Assembly (NCBI GenBank): GCA_958510875.1
Contig: OY294070.1
Span: 120,198,703 to 120,262,702, forward strand
Direction: 5' to 3'
DNA length: 64,000 nt
Source of the DNA: Endomychus coccineus
Taxonomy: Eukaryota; Arthropoda; Insecta; Coleoptera; Endomychidae
Shown: one piece after another, positions 10,850-21,294 of the stretch
Numbering within the stretch: the stretch's first letter is position 1
How the letters are laid out: each line of letters begins with the position of its first letter
Notes under the pieces: model-generated
Seen by the model: only the letters and a program-made list of their open reading frames with translations
Told to the model about the DNA's origin: nothing
The model's database searches: none
Program-made: the position numbers and the translations under genes

Positions 10850-11085
10850 GATTTTAGTGTATTTAATTCAAAACTTCTACTCTGGTTATGTGGAATTTCA
10901 CCTTCATCTTAATTTGGGAATGTGTGCCTTGTTTCTAAGATATGGTAAGAGAAAGATGAATCTGTTTTATTAAGTCTAAAAGATCGAAAATGGTCCTTTT
11001 ATCCAATTTCAATATTACGACTATATCTACCGATATAAAAGTTATCATACTCTGAACAGGTTAATTTATATTTTCCAGGTTTATT
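10850..11085 (-). pseudogene. Penelope-like element GIY-YIG endonuclease remnant, minus copy
   Basis: The minus frame reads GKYKLTCSEYDNFYIGRYSR. This matches the GIY-YIG nuclease fold of Penelope-like retroelements, where GxYxLxCxxCxxxYIGxTxR is usual; the second cysteine of the usual CxxC is a tyrosine here. KDHFRSF follows, then SSFSYHILETRHTFPN and HNQSRSFELN. Two in-frame stops are present (after EIG and after FPN). Only the C-terminal nuclease part of the polyprotein remains. The reverse transcriptase is absent. Confidence 0.7.
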
Positions 11086-11262
11086 AAATTCATTTGTTTT
11101 ATTTTTAGCATTGAACAAAGAATAAAATAATTTATTTATTCACTTACGGTACCAAAATATGTGAGGGAAACGTATTTGGATGAGGATTCATAATTTTTGT
11201 AAAAGGATAGATACTTGAGCGAGTTAATTTCTGTTTTTTCTGACAATTAATTTGGATATAAT

Positions 11263-11480
11263 TTGAGGTTAAAACCCATTGTTGATGGCTATAGCCTTGA
11301 TTATATTCAATTCTTCATTCAGGTTTTCAAGAGAAAGAAATATTCATCTTTCTCTAAGCATATTTTAGGAACAGGGCACATTTTTCCAAATTCAGATGAA
11401 GTTAAAATTGTACATAACCGGAGTAAAAGTTTCAAATCAAACACACTAGAATGAATAGAAATTTTCAAAAGTATTAAAAA
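11263..11480 (+). pseudogene. Penelope-like element C-terminal remnant, plus copy
   Basis: The plus frame contains KKYSSFSKHILGTGHIFPNS followed by HNRSKSFKSNTLE. It aligns with the tail of the minus-strand copy at 10850-11085 (SSFSYHILETRHTFPN, HNQSRSFELN). The GIY-YIG part itself is not recognisable here. The two copies point away from each other, 180 bp apart, so they come from separate insertions or an inverted arrangement. Confidence 0.65.
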
Positions 11481-11799
11481 TAATGCCAATAACATCTCAA
11501 TTAGATGTGTACTACTTACTACAGCATTCTGTTTGACGTCTTGATAACATAAAATTTCTCTCTAATCCTCTTGCATCTTCCAAACATATCTCCGCAGTAA
11601 AAAATTTCAATCACAATATTAACTTTACCTCGTTATCCAATTTCAATTATACTTTTCTAGCAATGTATTTCATATTGTACCATAAATTCATATGTTCATA
11701 CATTAGTATCGTTCTGTTTCTATAATATATGTGATAAAAGCAAAGTAAAAGTGTTTTATTTTATCATATCAGTATGATAAATTATTACAAAGTAATGGC
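11481..11799. other. Unassigned AT-rich region
   Basis: I see no coding or repeat signal apart from general AT richness. Confidence 0.4.
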
Positions 11800-12110
11800 T
11801 TCCACCATTGAATTTTCAAATTATAAGGATTATATGTGCACTTCTATTATGTGCCACGTACATCTATTGTCCATTGATGCACAAGAAGAGTGATCTTGAA
11901 TACTTCTCTTTTCCAAGAATCCCCTCCCAATCCCTCAGAGAAGTAACACTCTACAAGGCTTCCAAAGAGTAAACGACTTCTATAACATCTCCCACAATTG
12001 TAACAAAAATATTTCATAGGCGATTGAATAGATATCGTTTTCGAAAAGTACAATGAACTGTTGGAACAATTGTAATAGGATATCGTCATTAATAAGTTCA
12101 AGATGAGAGT
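11800..12110 (-). repeat. Zinc-finger-like repeat, copy A
   Basis: The minus frame 11847-12101 reads SIQSPMKYFCYNCGRCYRSR then LLFGSLVECYFSEGLGGDSW. The CxxCxRCYRS core resembles the first half of the CxxC zinc fingers of insect BTB proteins such as lola. The expected histidine part is not conserved; only EC of a possible HxxxEC remains. Copies B and C share the frame. It could be gene-derived or a plain repeat family with a chance frame. Confidence 0.45.
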
Positions 12111-12289
12111 TCTTCTCTAACGTTGCGGTATCGTTCTAACGTCTAATACGGAGTGCAATATAGCGATCCGGCGTATGACGTGAGGAAACCCTTCGAAATG
12201 ACTCGAGGAGAGTTAGACTGATGTTTCGAATAGTTTAAGGTGATACCAAACTTTTTATATAGTTGTAACTGAATCAATACGTTCCAATC
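12111..12289. other. Spacer between zinc-finger-like copies
   Basis: The stretch cgaatagtttaaggtgatacc with the following caatacgttccaa (about 12218-12280) recurs at about 14082-14140 beyond copy C. The duplicated unit is therefore larger than the open frame. Confidence 0.5.
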
Positions 12290-12600
12290 TTATAAACTAT
12301 ATTAAATCATAAGGATTATTTGTGCACTCCCATTATGTTCCACATACATCGAATGTACATTGAATACTTGTCTTTTTCCAAGAATCCCCTCCCAATCCTT
12401 CAGAGAAAAAACTCACTACAATGCTTCCAAAGAGTGAGTGACTTCTATAACATCTCTCACAACTGTAGCAAGGGTATTTCATGGGCGATTGAATAGATTT
12501 CATCTTTGAAAAGTACTTGGAGTTCAGTGAACTGTCAGAACGATTGTAACAGGATATCGACATTAATTGGTTCAAGATGAGAGTTCTTTCCTTATGTCAG
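12290..12600 (-). repeat. Zinc-finger-like repeat, copy B
   Basis: The minus frame 12333-12575 reads SIQSPMKYPCYSCERCYRSH then SLFGSIVVSFFSEGLGGDSW. It aligns with copies A and C through the whole frame with mostly conservative differences. The second EC is lost. The LINE fragment 12600-13797 begins directly after it. Confidence 0.45.
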
Positions 12601-13797
12601 ACCTGTGAAACCTGGTCTTGGACGTGCTACTGAGAACCCTCCAGGACAAAGGATACAGAACCCTTGGATGTGCCGACGACATAGTTGCCATGGTACGAAG
12701 AAATTACAACTTCACGGTCAGAGATCAAATTCAAAAGTCTGTGAACCTAATCATAACATGGACGGAATGAAAGTCACCATGGTAGCATTTACTACTCAAG
12801 CAAACTAGAGGGCTTGGGACCTCTGAAGATTCGAGAAGAAACTGTACAGATAAAAGAGCGAGTCAATCATCTCGATGTGACACTGGACTCCAAGCTGACT
12901 TGAAACCAACAACTGAGAAAAGTAGTTAAAAAAGAGATCTCATAACTTGTCTCTCCTTCGAGAAAAAATAGGAGCTACGACCAAACATGCTCTACTAGTT
13001 TTTATGATGGTCTAAAACAAAACTAAGAAGGACCACGGCAAGATTAATCAAGGTCCAGAGACTTGGGATCACAGGGGCAATGAGGTTACTACTGGGATTA
13101 CTTTCCGTCCAATTAGTAATCTAAGAAGAGGCAAGGCTCAGAATGAGCATCGTGAAAATCGTGATTCGAAATGTGCTAGGCATGAAAATGGATCACATTC
13201 CAAAGCGATACTCTTTCAACAACACATTTAGAGTATCAATACCAGAAAGGTCTGAATGGGAAATACAAACCTGAGCGACACTCTACACGGATAGATCTGG
13301 TATACAGACGAGTCTAAGACTGAAAAGTATGCAGGTGCAGGAGTATACTCAAGAAACCCGAAGACTGACTTCAGCTATTCATTGGGTAAACACATATCTG
13401 TCTTCCAAGCAGAAGTATATGCAATCCTCCAATATGTGAAGAAAAACAGTAGGAGAGTCATCGAAGATGAGCAAATTTACATATTGACAGACAGGCTATA
13501 CTTGAGACAATGCGACGTCAGGAAGTGACATCCCGTCTGGTATGGAACTTGAAGTACTGACAAACCAAAACCGCGTTGAGCTGATCTGGTTGCCGGGACA
13601 TCAGGAACTTGCAAGAAAAGGGTCGGAGAACGCTCCAGATCCAGAACAGATCACGGGGGTACCAAAACGTACAGCACGGAAGTTTGCAGAAGACTGGTTC
13701 ATGGGAATCCACAAGGAATACTGGGAAAAAATACCGAGAAACGAACATATGAAGAAATTCGTCAAAGCCCCGTGTAACAAAAGAAAGACAGACCTAT
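12600..13797 (+). pseudogene. R1-like LINE fragment: reverse transcriptase end and RNase H
   Basis: In plus orientation the mixed frames show GCADDIVAMVRR (the YADD catalytic box, Y changed to C, at 12669-12680), then the KERVNHLDVTLDSKL segment at about 12850. An RNase H domain begins at LYTDRSG (about 13283), with FQAEVYAIL near 13410 and ELIWLPGHQELARKGSENA at 13574-13632. A KRTARKFAEDW segment follows. Stops and frame changes are frequent. An RNase H after the reverse transcriptase suits R1, Loa or I-group LINEs. It lies between two copies of the zinc-finger-like repeat. Confidence 0.7.
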
Positions 13798-14145
13798 TAG
13801 TAATAATAATGTCCATTGCATACTTCTCTTTTCCCCAAATCCCCTCGCAATCTCTTAGAGAAGTATTTCTCTAAAAAGCTCCCAAAAAGTGAACGACTTC
13901 CATAACATCTTCTAGAATTGTAACAAAAGTATTTCATCAGCGATTGAATAGATTTCATTTTTGAAAAGTACTTAAATTTAATTGAACTGTCAGAACAATT
14001 GTAATAAGATATCGCCATCAATTAGTACGAGAATAATGAGAAACTACTCAACAGCTTCGCAGATATGATGATATGATTTCGAATAGTTTAAGGTGATACC
14101 AAACTATTAAAATAATTGGAACTGATGTAATACGTTCCAATTATG
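13797..14145 (-). repeat. Zinc-finger-like repeat, copy C, with shared flank
   Basis: The minus frame 13797-14021 reads SIQSLMKYFCYNSRRCYGSR then SLFGSFLEKYFSKRLRGD. The second cysteine of the CxxC core is serine. The flank at 14082-14140 matches 12218-12280. Copy C is truncated at its LINE-facing side. Confidence 0.45.
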
Positions 14146-14963
14146 AACTTGTAGAATAATACATAGTTTCAAGATGAAATTAATAGCAACAACTTGTTTA
14201 CGAAAATCCATAACAGATGCTCCCTGCATCTAATATACAAGTCCCAGGGATGTACCATGAACTGAAATATATACATCAGTAGGAAAACAACAACATTAAA
14301 TCGCAACACGAACCGATGTTTTGTACAAAATGAGAGGAAATTTGGTATTTAATAACTGTCTTAAAGTTGAAAGTTCCCTTTGTTGCTGAAAACTTCTCAA
14401 ACCGTATGAAATGTTTCTCATCACACTGGAAATTGTTTATCCGCAGTTCCGAAAGACACGCTAAATTAACCATGTGATTTCCATTCAAACACGAATAAAT
14501 TCAGACTAGCGGGCGCATATTTTCGACTTGATTTTATTCTCCGATCTTTTTCAGTCAGATTGCCGGCATGGAGGAGAGACTAATGTCGACGAGTAAATTG
14601 CTTGGCTATTACCGTTCATCATTTGCGAATAAGAAAGCATTCCTGAAATAGAAGAAATTTCACAACTAAGTGGACATCAGGCAGATGGTTTCAGTTAGCG
14701 TGACCATATCACTTAACGATCTTTCATGTTTCGCTATAAGCTTCTTCTGTAATCGTTTTTCCGTTTGCGCAATCAATTTCTCGTATTTATATCGTTTTTC
14801 GGGTGTAAAACTAAATTGGTGGGATGGTCTGGCATATGAAATGCGAAAAGAATATAATGCAACTTTTAGACATGTACATTCATCTCTACAACTAGTATTT
14901 AGGTATTTATTTTCATGAACTCATTATTTCATGGAGGTTAGAAATAAATGTAACTTCTCCTAT
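14146..14963. other. Unassigned region
   Basis: A minus frame of 70 codons (14276-14488) and a plus frame of 82 codons (14670-14918) have no motif I recognise. Confidence 0.35.
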
Positions 14964-16724
14964 TAGTCCAGGAAATAAAGGTTTTGAAAAGAAAAATTTG
15001 AGGTAAAAGGCCGATTTTGATATGTGAGGGCTCATTCGATTCGTTGTGACCTCTAGATCAGAATCTGCCACAGCTATATAAGGGGAAATTTGTCCTATTG
15101 TTAATAAACAATAAATAAATGGCATGTTTTTGACATAATAAAAAAAAATTGAAAACACTATCTTTCATCAATTTTTAGCGGGTGAAGTAGAAAATTGCAG
15201 TTATTTGATCAATAAACAATGTGAATTTAAGGTTTATAACAATTTGTCACTTATCTATTTATTAATAAACAACAAAATGGAAATTTCCTGAATAATCAAG
15301 ATTAGATTCATTTTCAGGTAATTTGAGGTCGCTGAATACAAATTCGATGTTATTTTTCTGATTGGCTGTTAATCTTATTAGTTAATTAACAATTTGTTGA
15401 TAAACAAATTAACCCAAAAACTGGAAATTTAAAAAATAATCAAGACTAGATTCATTTTCAGGTAATTTGAGGTCGCTGAGTAGTTTGATGTTATTTTTTT
15501 GATTGAATGTTAATATACTTATTTAATTAATAAATACTTAGTTACCGAATTAACAAAAAAATTCTCAAAATAATCAAGATTGGAGTCAATTTCCTATAAT
15601 TTAAGGTCGCTGAATACGAATTTGATGTTATTTTTTTAATAAATTGCTGGGAAACTATTTTTTATCAATAACATGAGAAACCACTCTCCCCCTTTACGGC
15701 TACGGCCGTGGAGGTTGAATTACTGGTTCTGAATTCAGCTCATACGTCCCTGCACTTCTCTCAGTTACCATGGCAACGCTATCAATCAACTAATAATATG
15801 AACAATTTATTGAAAAATCACATAAGATTCAAATTTAACTACTTCAAATTATCCGAAATTGACTGTAATCTTGATTATTTTAAAACTTTAAATATTTTTT
15901 GTTAATTCGCCAAGTGAATTAATTAATTAATTAAATTATCATTCGATTCAAGAAGTAACATCAATTTCGGCCTTAAATTATACGGAATTGACTCCAATCT
16001 TGATTATTTTAAGACTTTGAATTTTTTTGTTGATTCGGTAACTGAGTAATTATCAATAAAATGATTAAATTAACCTTTAATCCAAAAAAAAAATTAAATT
16101 CATGTTTAGTGACCCGAAATTACTCTATACTTGATTATTTTGAGACACTGAATTTTATTGTTAATTCGGTAACTAAGTAATTATCAATTAATTAATTAAA
16201 TTAACATTTAATCAAAAAAATAACATCAAATTAGTATTCAGCGACCTCAAATTACCTGAAAATGAATCTAATCTTGATTATTTTTTAAATTTCCATTTTT
16301 TTGGTTAATTTGTTTATCAACAAATTGTTAATTAACTAATTAGATTAACAGCCAATCAGAAAAATAACATCGAATTTGTATTCAGCGACCTCGAATTACC
16401 TGAAAATGAAACTAATCTTGATTATTTAGGAAATTTCCATTTTGTTGTTTATTAACAAATAGATAAGTGACAAATTGTTATAAACCTTAAATTCACATTG
16501 TTTATTGATCGTTTTCAATTTTTTCTTATTATATCAAAAACGTGCCATTTATTGGCCATTATTTATTGTTTATTAACAATAGGACAAATTTCCCCCTATG
16601 TAGCTGTGGCAGATTCCGATCTAGAGGTCAAAACGAATCGAATGAGCCCTCACACATCAAAATCGGCCTTTTACCTCAAATTTTTCTAATTTAGGTCGAT
16701 TTTGTACTTTATTTCCTGGACTAT
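14964..16724. mobile_element. 1.76-kb palindromic foldback element with internal repeats
   Basis: The ends TAGTCCAGGAAATAAAG (14964) and its inverse (ending 16724) open into arms of about 700 bp. Each arm holds several units of about 130-175 bp containing taatcaaga, ttcattttcaggtaatttga and ggtcgctgaatac. The outer part of each arm encodes a similar short frame (14913-15158 minus and 16498-16689 plus) containing LTIGQISPY and VADSDLEV. The centre (about 15650-15790) is unique and holds ctacggccgtggagg. No transposase is present. It is a non-autonomous foldback DNA element. Confidence 0.8.
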
Positions 16725-17219
16725 ATCTCTTATTCACGTATTCTTCTATGCTAGCCTTCACAAAAACGCATCTAGGAAATATAATAGAAATAAAAAAATA
16801 AATCTTCCTAAACCACAATCAAACTATGCAGTGCTTTCGTAGAGTACTGAATAAATTAATTTTTAACCAAACTATCCATTTCTGAGGAATCTCCTGATTT
16901 TCAATCTCAATTTGCCACATTTATAAGGAAAAGTTAAAGGCTGATCCACGTTTGAGTAATGTCGTCCGCGACAATTTTTTCAAATGAAACACCCTATATA
17001 TTATTCAATTTTTGGAATCTCCATAGAAAGCTGAATTCAAAAATATATCACACATAGAGTTTGTATGCAGTGAGTCCGTTGAATTCAGTCATCTCGTAAA
17101 GTAGTGGAAAAATTCGTAAAAAATTGAAGGAAACATTTTTAGAAAGAACGCTCGAACCCGTCGAATTTTATTCTCATTTGGGCATTCTTTCAAATATAAT
17201 TAATTCATACACAATGATT
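16725..17219. other. Unassigned AT-rich region
   Basis: A MITE-type end, aatgaaacaccctatata, lies at about 16983, without a matching partner nearby. Confidence 0.35.
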
Positions 17220-17388
17220 CGTGTAAGAGAAATGACGTCGTCGGTATTTTTTGACGGCAACCTCATTTTCCATGAGGTAATGTGAAAGGAACCTTTATGA
17301 CATACGCTAAGGTAACTTGAGTATGGGTCGCATGAAAATGAAATGGGGTTGCCATCAAAAATACCGATAACGTCATTTCTTTCAGGCT
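17220..17388. repeat. Small hairpin MITE
   Basis: About 17228-17274 (gaaatgacgtcgtcggtatt) is an inverted copy of about 17334-17382 (aaataccgataacgtcatttc), with a spacer of about 60 bp. The whole unit is about 160 bp and AT rich, which fits a miniature inverted-repeat element. Confidence 0.65.
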
Positions 17389-17395
17389 TTTGTTT

Positions 17396-17437
17396 ATTAT
17401 CACATATATTATAGAAACAAATCGTGACTATAGTTTC
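17396..17437 (-). repeat. Penelope-type end hairpin motif, copy 2
   Basis: On the minus strand GTCGAAACTATAGTCACG is followed by ATTTGTTTCTATAATATATG, matching copy 1 at 10688. It directly abuts the broken end of the tyrosine recombinase relic, so an insertion or rearrangement here may have removed the recombinase C-terminus. Confidence 0.5.
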
Positions 17438-18060
17438 GACCCACCAAAGGTGTGTATTCCAACGGGTTGTTTTGTGCATTTCTTATTTTTATAAGTGACA
17501 AGAAAACGTAGATGGTTTGTGTTGCAAGGTCGTATTTTCACATATTGTCTGACAAGTTCTACCATATTCAATCCGGTGATATTCTCCGAAGTTACAAAAT
17601 TCTCGCATTACCTTTGTTTTTGTATTCGGTAAAGTAATTCTAAAAACGGATCCTTCATCTATTACATTTTCAACAAGCATATTTGTCAATTCCTCTCTTC
17701 TGCATGCTCCACTTAGTCCAATTATCATAGCAACTTTTTTAAATAAATATGTATCATCTGATGCTTCCGCTAAAAACTTTGTGACATCTTGTTTAGTGAA
17801 AATTTGGATGTTTTAGCTCTGTAACCTTCTGATTTACGTTTTAGTAATGCAACCAGCTGTAGGTACTTACTAATATCGACGATTTTTCTTGTTGATAAAA
17901 TACTTCTTTTCATCGAATAATACGACCAAAGAGAAGATGGTTTTCTTTCCTTAGATAAGCATTCAAAGTAAGCCAACAATACTTTTTCATGAGTGATATT
18001 CTTGATTTTCTTAGCAGAAAACCATTCTTCGTCCCGATTAAACACCATTTCATATTATAC
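17438..18060 (-). pseudogene. Crypton-type tyrosine recombinase relic
   Basis: Minus strand. The N-terminal core-binding part (about 18048-17815) reads EKVLLAYFECLSKE and KPSSLWSYYSMKRSIL, then LVALLKRKSEGYR. After a frame change near 17812-17820 comes KFLAEASDDTYLFKKVAMII, then GLSGACRREEL, which holds the first catalytic arginine. ITLPNTKTK follows. A second frame change near 17590 precedes LRFLVTYKNKKCTKQPVG. The line ends before the HxxR and tyrosine motifs. This domain pattern is known from Crypton-type recombinases and related domesticated genes in insects. It is broken and catalytically incomplete. Confidence 0.75.
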
Positions 18061-18146
18061 ACTTCGTGATTTTTCCGGCAAAAGAGAGTCCACGATATTG
18101 CGCGTCATTTCTTCCAAATCAGAAGGTTAACTACCAGTTTCAGAAT

Positions 18147-18195
18147 TACATCTTCTGATGAAGGTCGACAGACCGAAACGTACGTAAAGACGAAA
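18147..18195 (+). ncRNA. Candidate type-I hammerhead ribozyme
   Basis: Stem I left TCTT is at 18151-18154 and the core CTGATGA at 18155-18161. One extra A follows. Stem II is GGTC (18163-18166) with GACC (18171-18174) and loop GACA. GAAA is at 18175-18178. Stem III is CG/CG (18179-18180 with 18183-18184). The cleavage triplet GTA ends at 18186, and stem I right AAGA is at 18187-18190. The very short stem III with palindromic ACGTACGT is typical of minimal hammerheads known from Penelope-like elements. The extra A at 18162 is the only core deviation I see. Confidence 0.55.
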
Positions 18196-19539
18196 ATAAT
18201 AAGCATATGTGTTAATGTGACCTATTTCTCGAGAATTTATATATAATTCATACCTGGGTCAAGAATCATTATAAATCAATCAAAATCTAAGCATTCCATG
18301 TGTAACATTGAATTTATTAGTATACATCCAATTGTGAATTGGCACCAGTACTAATAAATCTGTCTATATATCTATTAAATGTGTGCCTTAATTTGATGGA
18401 TTTTACTGATCCATCCCAATATAGGATCCGAAAATAATTCTTAAGCATTCATCTCCCTGATTGATAATTCTGCGATCATTTTATTACCAAGATTTTCTTT
18501 GGTAATAAAAATGCAGATGTTCCCTAGGGATTAAACTAGGTCCTATTATATTCATCATATCAGTGTATCTATTCATCCAGTAACCGAATAAATAACTTTT
18601 TCCTCATAGACCAGCTATAGGAACTCTCTAGCGGAGAGCGCATTAACAGTTGATATAATGAATTCAATGTTTATGCTGCAACTGCTATGGTATAGCATTG
18701 AAGATATTAGCACTGCGACCTGGTAGATATATTGTGTCCAATAGCGATGATAGCTCAGTCGGTTAGACATCGCCTGCACATTTTATTGCTTCCGATAGCG
18801 TAGTTTAGAAACTTCAAGCGGCAACGTTATCGACGGTGAGTTTCTCAAATTTTTTACACTTTTGGGAATACTGGGTTAGTAGGTTATTTGATACTTTGTT
18901 TCCGTAATCAATCGATTCATCTTGCACTTCTACACACCATGGAGATATATATCAAAATAGAGTGAGCTGCACGTGAGCTGATTTAAATAAGTTCTCCCAA
19001 GGAGAAAATATTCTCCCGTCCTCTCTGTTGCTGGTCTCAAGAATAAGGGCCACGTAGCCACGTTTGCCTGCTGCTATACAAGAATAGCTGGGCAGATCAC
19101 AGCCACCCCTTTCGTGACTCCCATTAGTGAGAAGAGTGATAGAGAGGATAGATTGATAATATTGACTTAAAAAAGCTGAAAGTATTTCTCACATCTGAAT
19201 CTAGTAAGGTTTCATTCTTCCCCACACATTTGGTGAACAGTTTGTGAATGACATTTAAATAATAAAGATAATTGGTAATATTTGATATAATCAGTTAAAA
19301 ATTTGAAAATTTGTTTGTTACACAATTAGTTGAATCAGATGAATAGTTTTATTCGAAAACATTGAAAACATACTCAACCTGACAACAATGGCTGACCTTG
19401 AGTCATAACGTCATTTCTTTCTTAACGTGAACTGCGTTTATGTTTGTATTTTAAACATCACTTCGAGTCACGTTTGATCCTTTCTCGTCACACCTCATTA
19501 AGCTAGGTAATTATCCCCTCCATCCTCCTTATGTATGTA
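18196..19539. other. Unassigned region with a tRNA-like A box
   Basis: TAGCTCAGTCGG at 18751-18762 fits the tRNA A-box consensus and continues as GTTAGACATCGCC. No B box or cloverleaf follows, so it may be the head of a decayed tRNA-derived SINE. The rest (18780-19539) shows no coding motif. Confidence 0.4.
18740..18790 (+). repeat. Possible tRNA-derived SINE head
   Basis: The sequence gatgatagctcagtcggtta resembles the D-arm half of a tRNA. No acceptor stem pairing, anticodon arm or GGTTCGANTCC box can be found downstream within 120 bp. Confidence 0.3.
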
Positions 19540-20385
19540 CCGGGATATCAAAAACTATCTTGGTCAAGGATGATGTGGAATCTAAAACGTGTGTCTTACT
19601 TTACGTTATCAAAACTTGTGTCAAATTAATTAATTTGAAGTTTCTAAAAGTGAGAAACTTCGCAATTTTATACGAATGTTATAACATTCAGAAGTCTCTA
19701 GCGCTTCAGACTCCGGGATTTCACGTGGCCTATCGAAATTAGAAGGTTCGAATTGTATAAAAACACAATTGCATGAACGCCAGACGTCCTACGTAATTAG
19801 CTACGAACGTAATCATTTTGACATATGCCTCGAGGAACTCGCTACGGGTCAGTTAGAGCTTAAAATTTTTTCCTCGATCTTGTTAATTCGGGGCCGTTTC
19901 ATGCCCCGTGCGGCTGGCGCCAGTTGTAATAAAGTGTTTTCGGCTATAGGCCGCTAGGTTTTAACCGCTTTTGGTTATATTCTAGTAGCTAGAAAATTGC
20001 CTTTGGTACGTCGCACGTTAGACGCGCGTAGCTGAGAGCTGAGAGTACCTGTTTCTATTTTGATTAAATTTTTCTATTTAATCGACATTTTGGGGCCCGA
20101 AACTATGCTATTTAGTTGGCCCCGTTCATAAACTAACGACATGGATCGATAACCGCATATGGAAAGTCCTCGTAAAGACGTTCTATGTTCCGGAGATTTG
20201 CACTTTTCTAACTCGCGAGCTACGCGCTCCTCACGTGAACGTCATTCGATTTATCGAAAATTAACCAATTTAAAACAGTTTTCGACCCCGTTTGTGGCTA
20301 TTGGGACCTTGTAAAAGGTTCAAAGTTAACATTTCGTTTCACATTCCACAACCACCCTTGACCAAGATAATTTTTGACATCCCGG
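19540..20385. mobile_element. Mariner-like element ends flanking a probable LTR insertion
   Basis: The left end CCGGGATATCAAAAACTATC (19540) and the inverted right end (to 20385, CCGGGATGTCAAAAATTATC) share about 50 bp. Both are bordered by TA (19538-19539 and 20386-20387), the mariner target duplication. The ends match those of the element at 39546-41032. Of the mariner sequence only about 79 bp on the left and 51 bp on the right remain; the middle is LTR-like sequence. Confidence 0.75.
19617..20332 (+). repeat. Probable solo LTR inside the mariner-like element
   Basis: About 715 bp, starting TGTGTCAAATTAATT and ending near AAAGTTAACA. It has a TATA box (tataaaaa, 19756-19763) and an AATAAA signal (19928-19933), in the order expected for an LTR. 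An inverted copy of its first 125 bp lies at 1-124. No tRNA-primer site or gag-pol follows, so it would be a solo LTR. I could not find a convincing target duplication, so the exact ends are uncertain. Confidence 0.5.
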
Positions 20386-20387
20386 TA

Positions 20388-21294
20388 GCTATTGGAGACT
20401 CATATGGATTCAAATAATGAAAAAAGGAGTATAGCGAGTTCTGACGAGACCCGAAGCGTGATTTCAGTTTTACTTTATATTTTGCTCCATTCATGAAGTG
20501 AGTGAATCATGCATTTATATAATACAGGTAGGTATGGTTATATGTATGCTATAGATAACTAGTTTTGAAGCTTATTTAGCAGCCAATCAATTGATATTGT
20601 GCAAATTCCCGCACACTTATTAGATTACATTCGCCGGTTTCAAGTAATTTAACATTCATGTAAATATTTTACACATAAATGTTTTATAAATAATTGTTGC
20701 CGCCTTGTTACACGAAAAAAGCATTATTCATACACACTTCAGCCGTGACTCCACCATAATTCACGCTCAAACTCGTTTAATATAGCCGCTGATTAATATT
20801 ACTTGGGACGAAATTATGATTTATAACCTACAAATTCATGACTTCGCATATTCAACACATCACATTGCCGAAATCAGAAAGGAAAGACAAACATGACTGC
20901 TACAGATCACATCATAACGTCAAGTAAATATTAAAAGAGTTTATATAGAGATTTGAGTATGAATTCATTTGAAATTTAAACTTTGGCCAGAGACAGAACA
21001 TCACAGAAGCAATGTCAAATAATTCGAGAATCATGCAAGCTCACGTAAGTCAAGGGCTCTTAAAAGAACGGGGACCCGTAGGGTCCAATATTTATATATT
21101 TCTGCTGCTTTTATCATAGGTAAATCTTATAATAAGAAATAAGCAATCAGCATACGAGGGCAAGGTGAAAAGTCTTCGAAAAATGAAACAGATGGCGCCA
21201 CAATTGAAAATCTCATGGGACATCTGTGATGTACCATCTTTAACTAGAACGCATTTATATTTTCAGACTGATATGTCATTCAGTTGAATTTCAG
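20388..21294. other. Unassigned AT-rich region
   Basis: No coding motif. The short cagatggcgccacaa string near 21190 is common in decayed mariner flanks, but I cannot place it. Confidence 0.35.

Noticed and set aside
14913..16689. Two related genes from the shared LTIGQISPY frames
   Set aside because: Both lie in inverted arms of one palindromic element; similarity follows from DNA homology.
18740..18790. A tRNA gene
   Set aside because: Only the A box is present; there is no B box, anticodon arm or acceptor stem.
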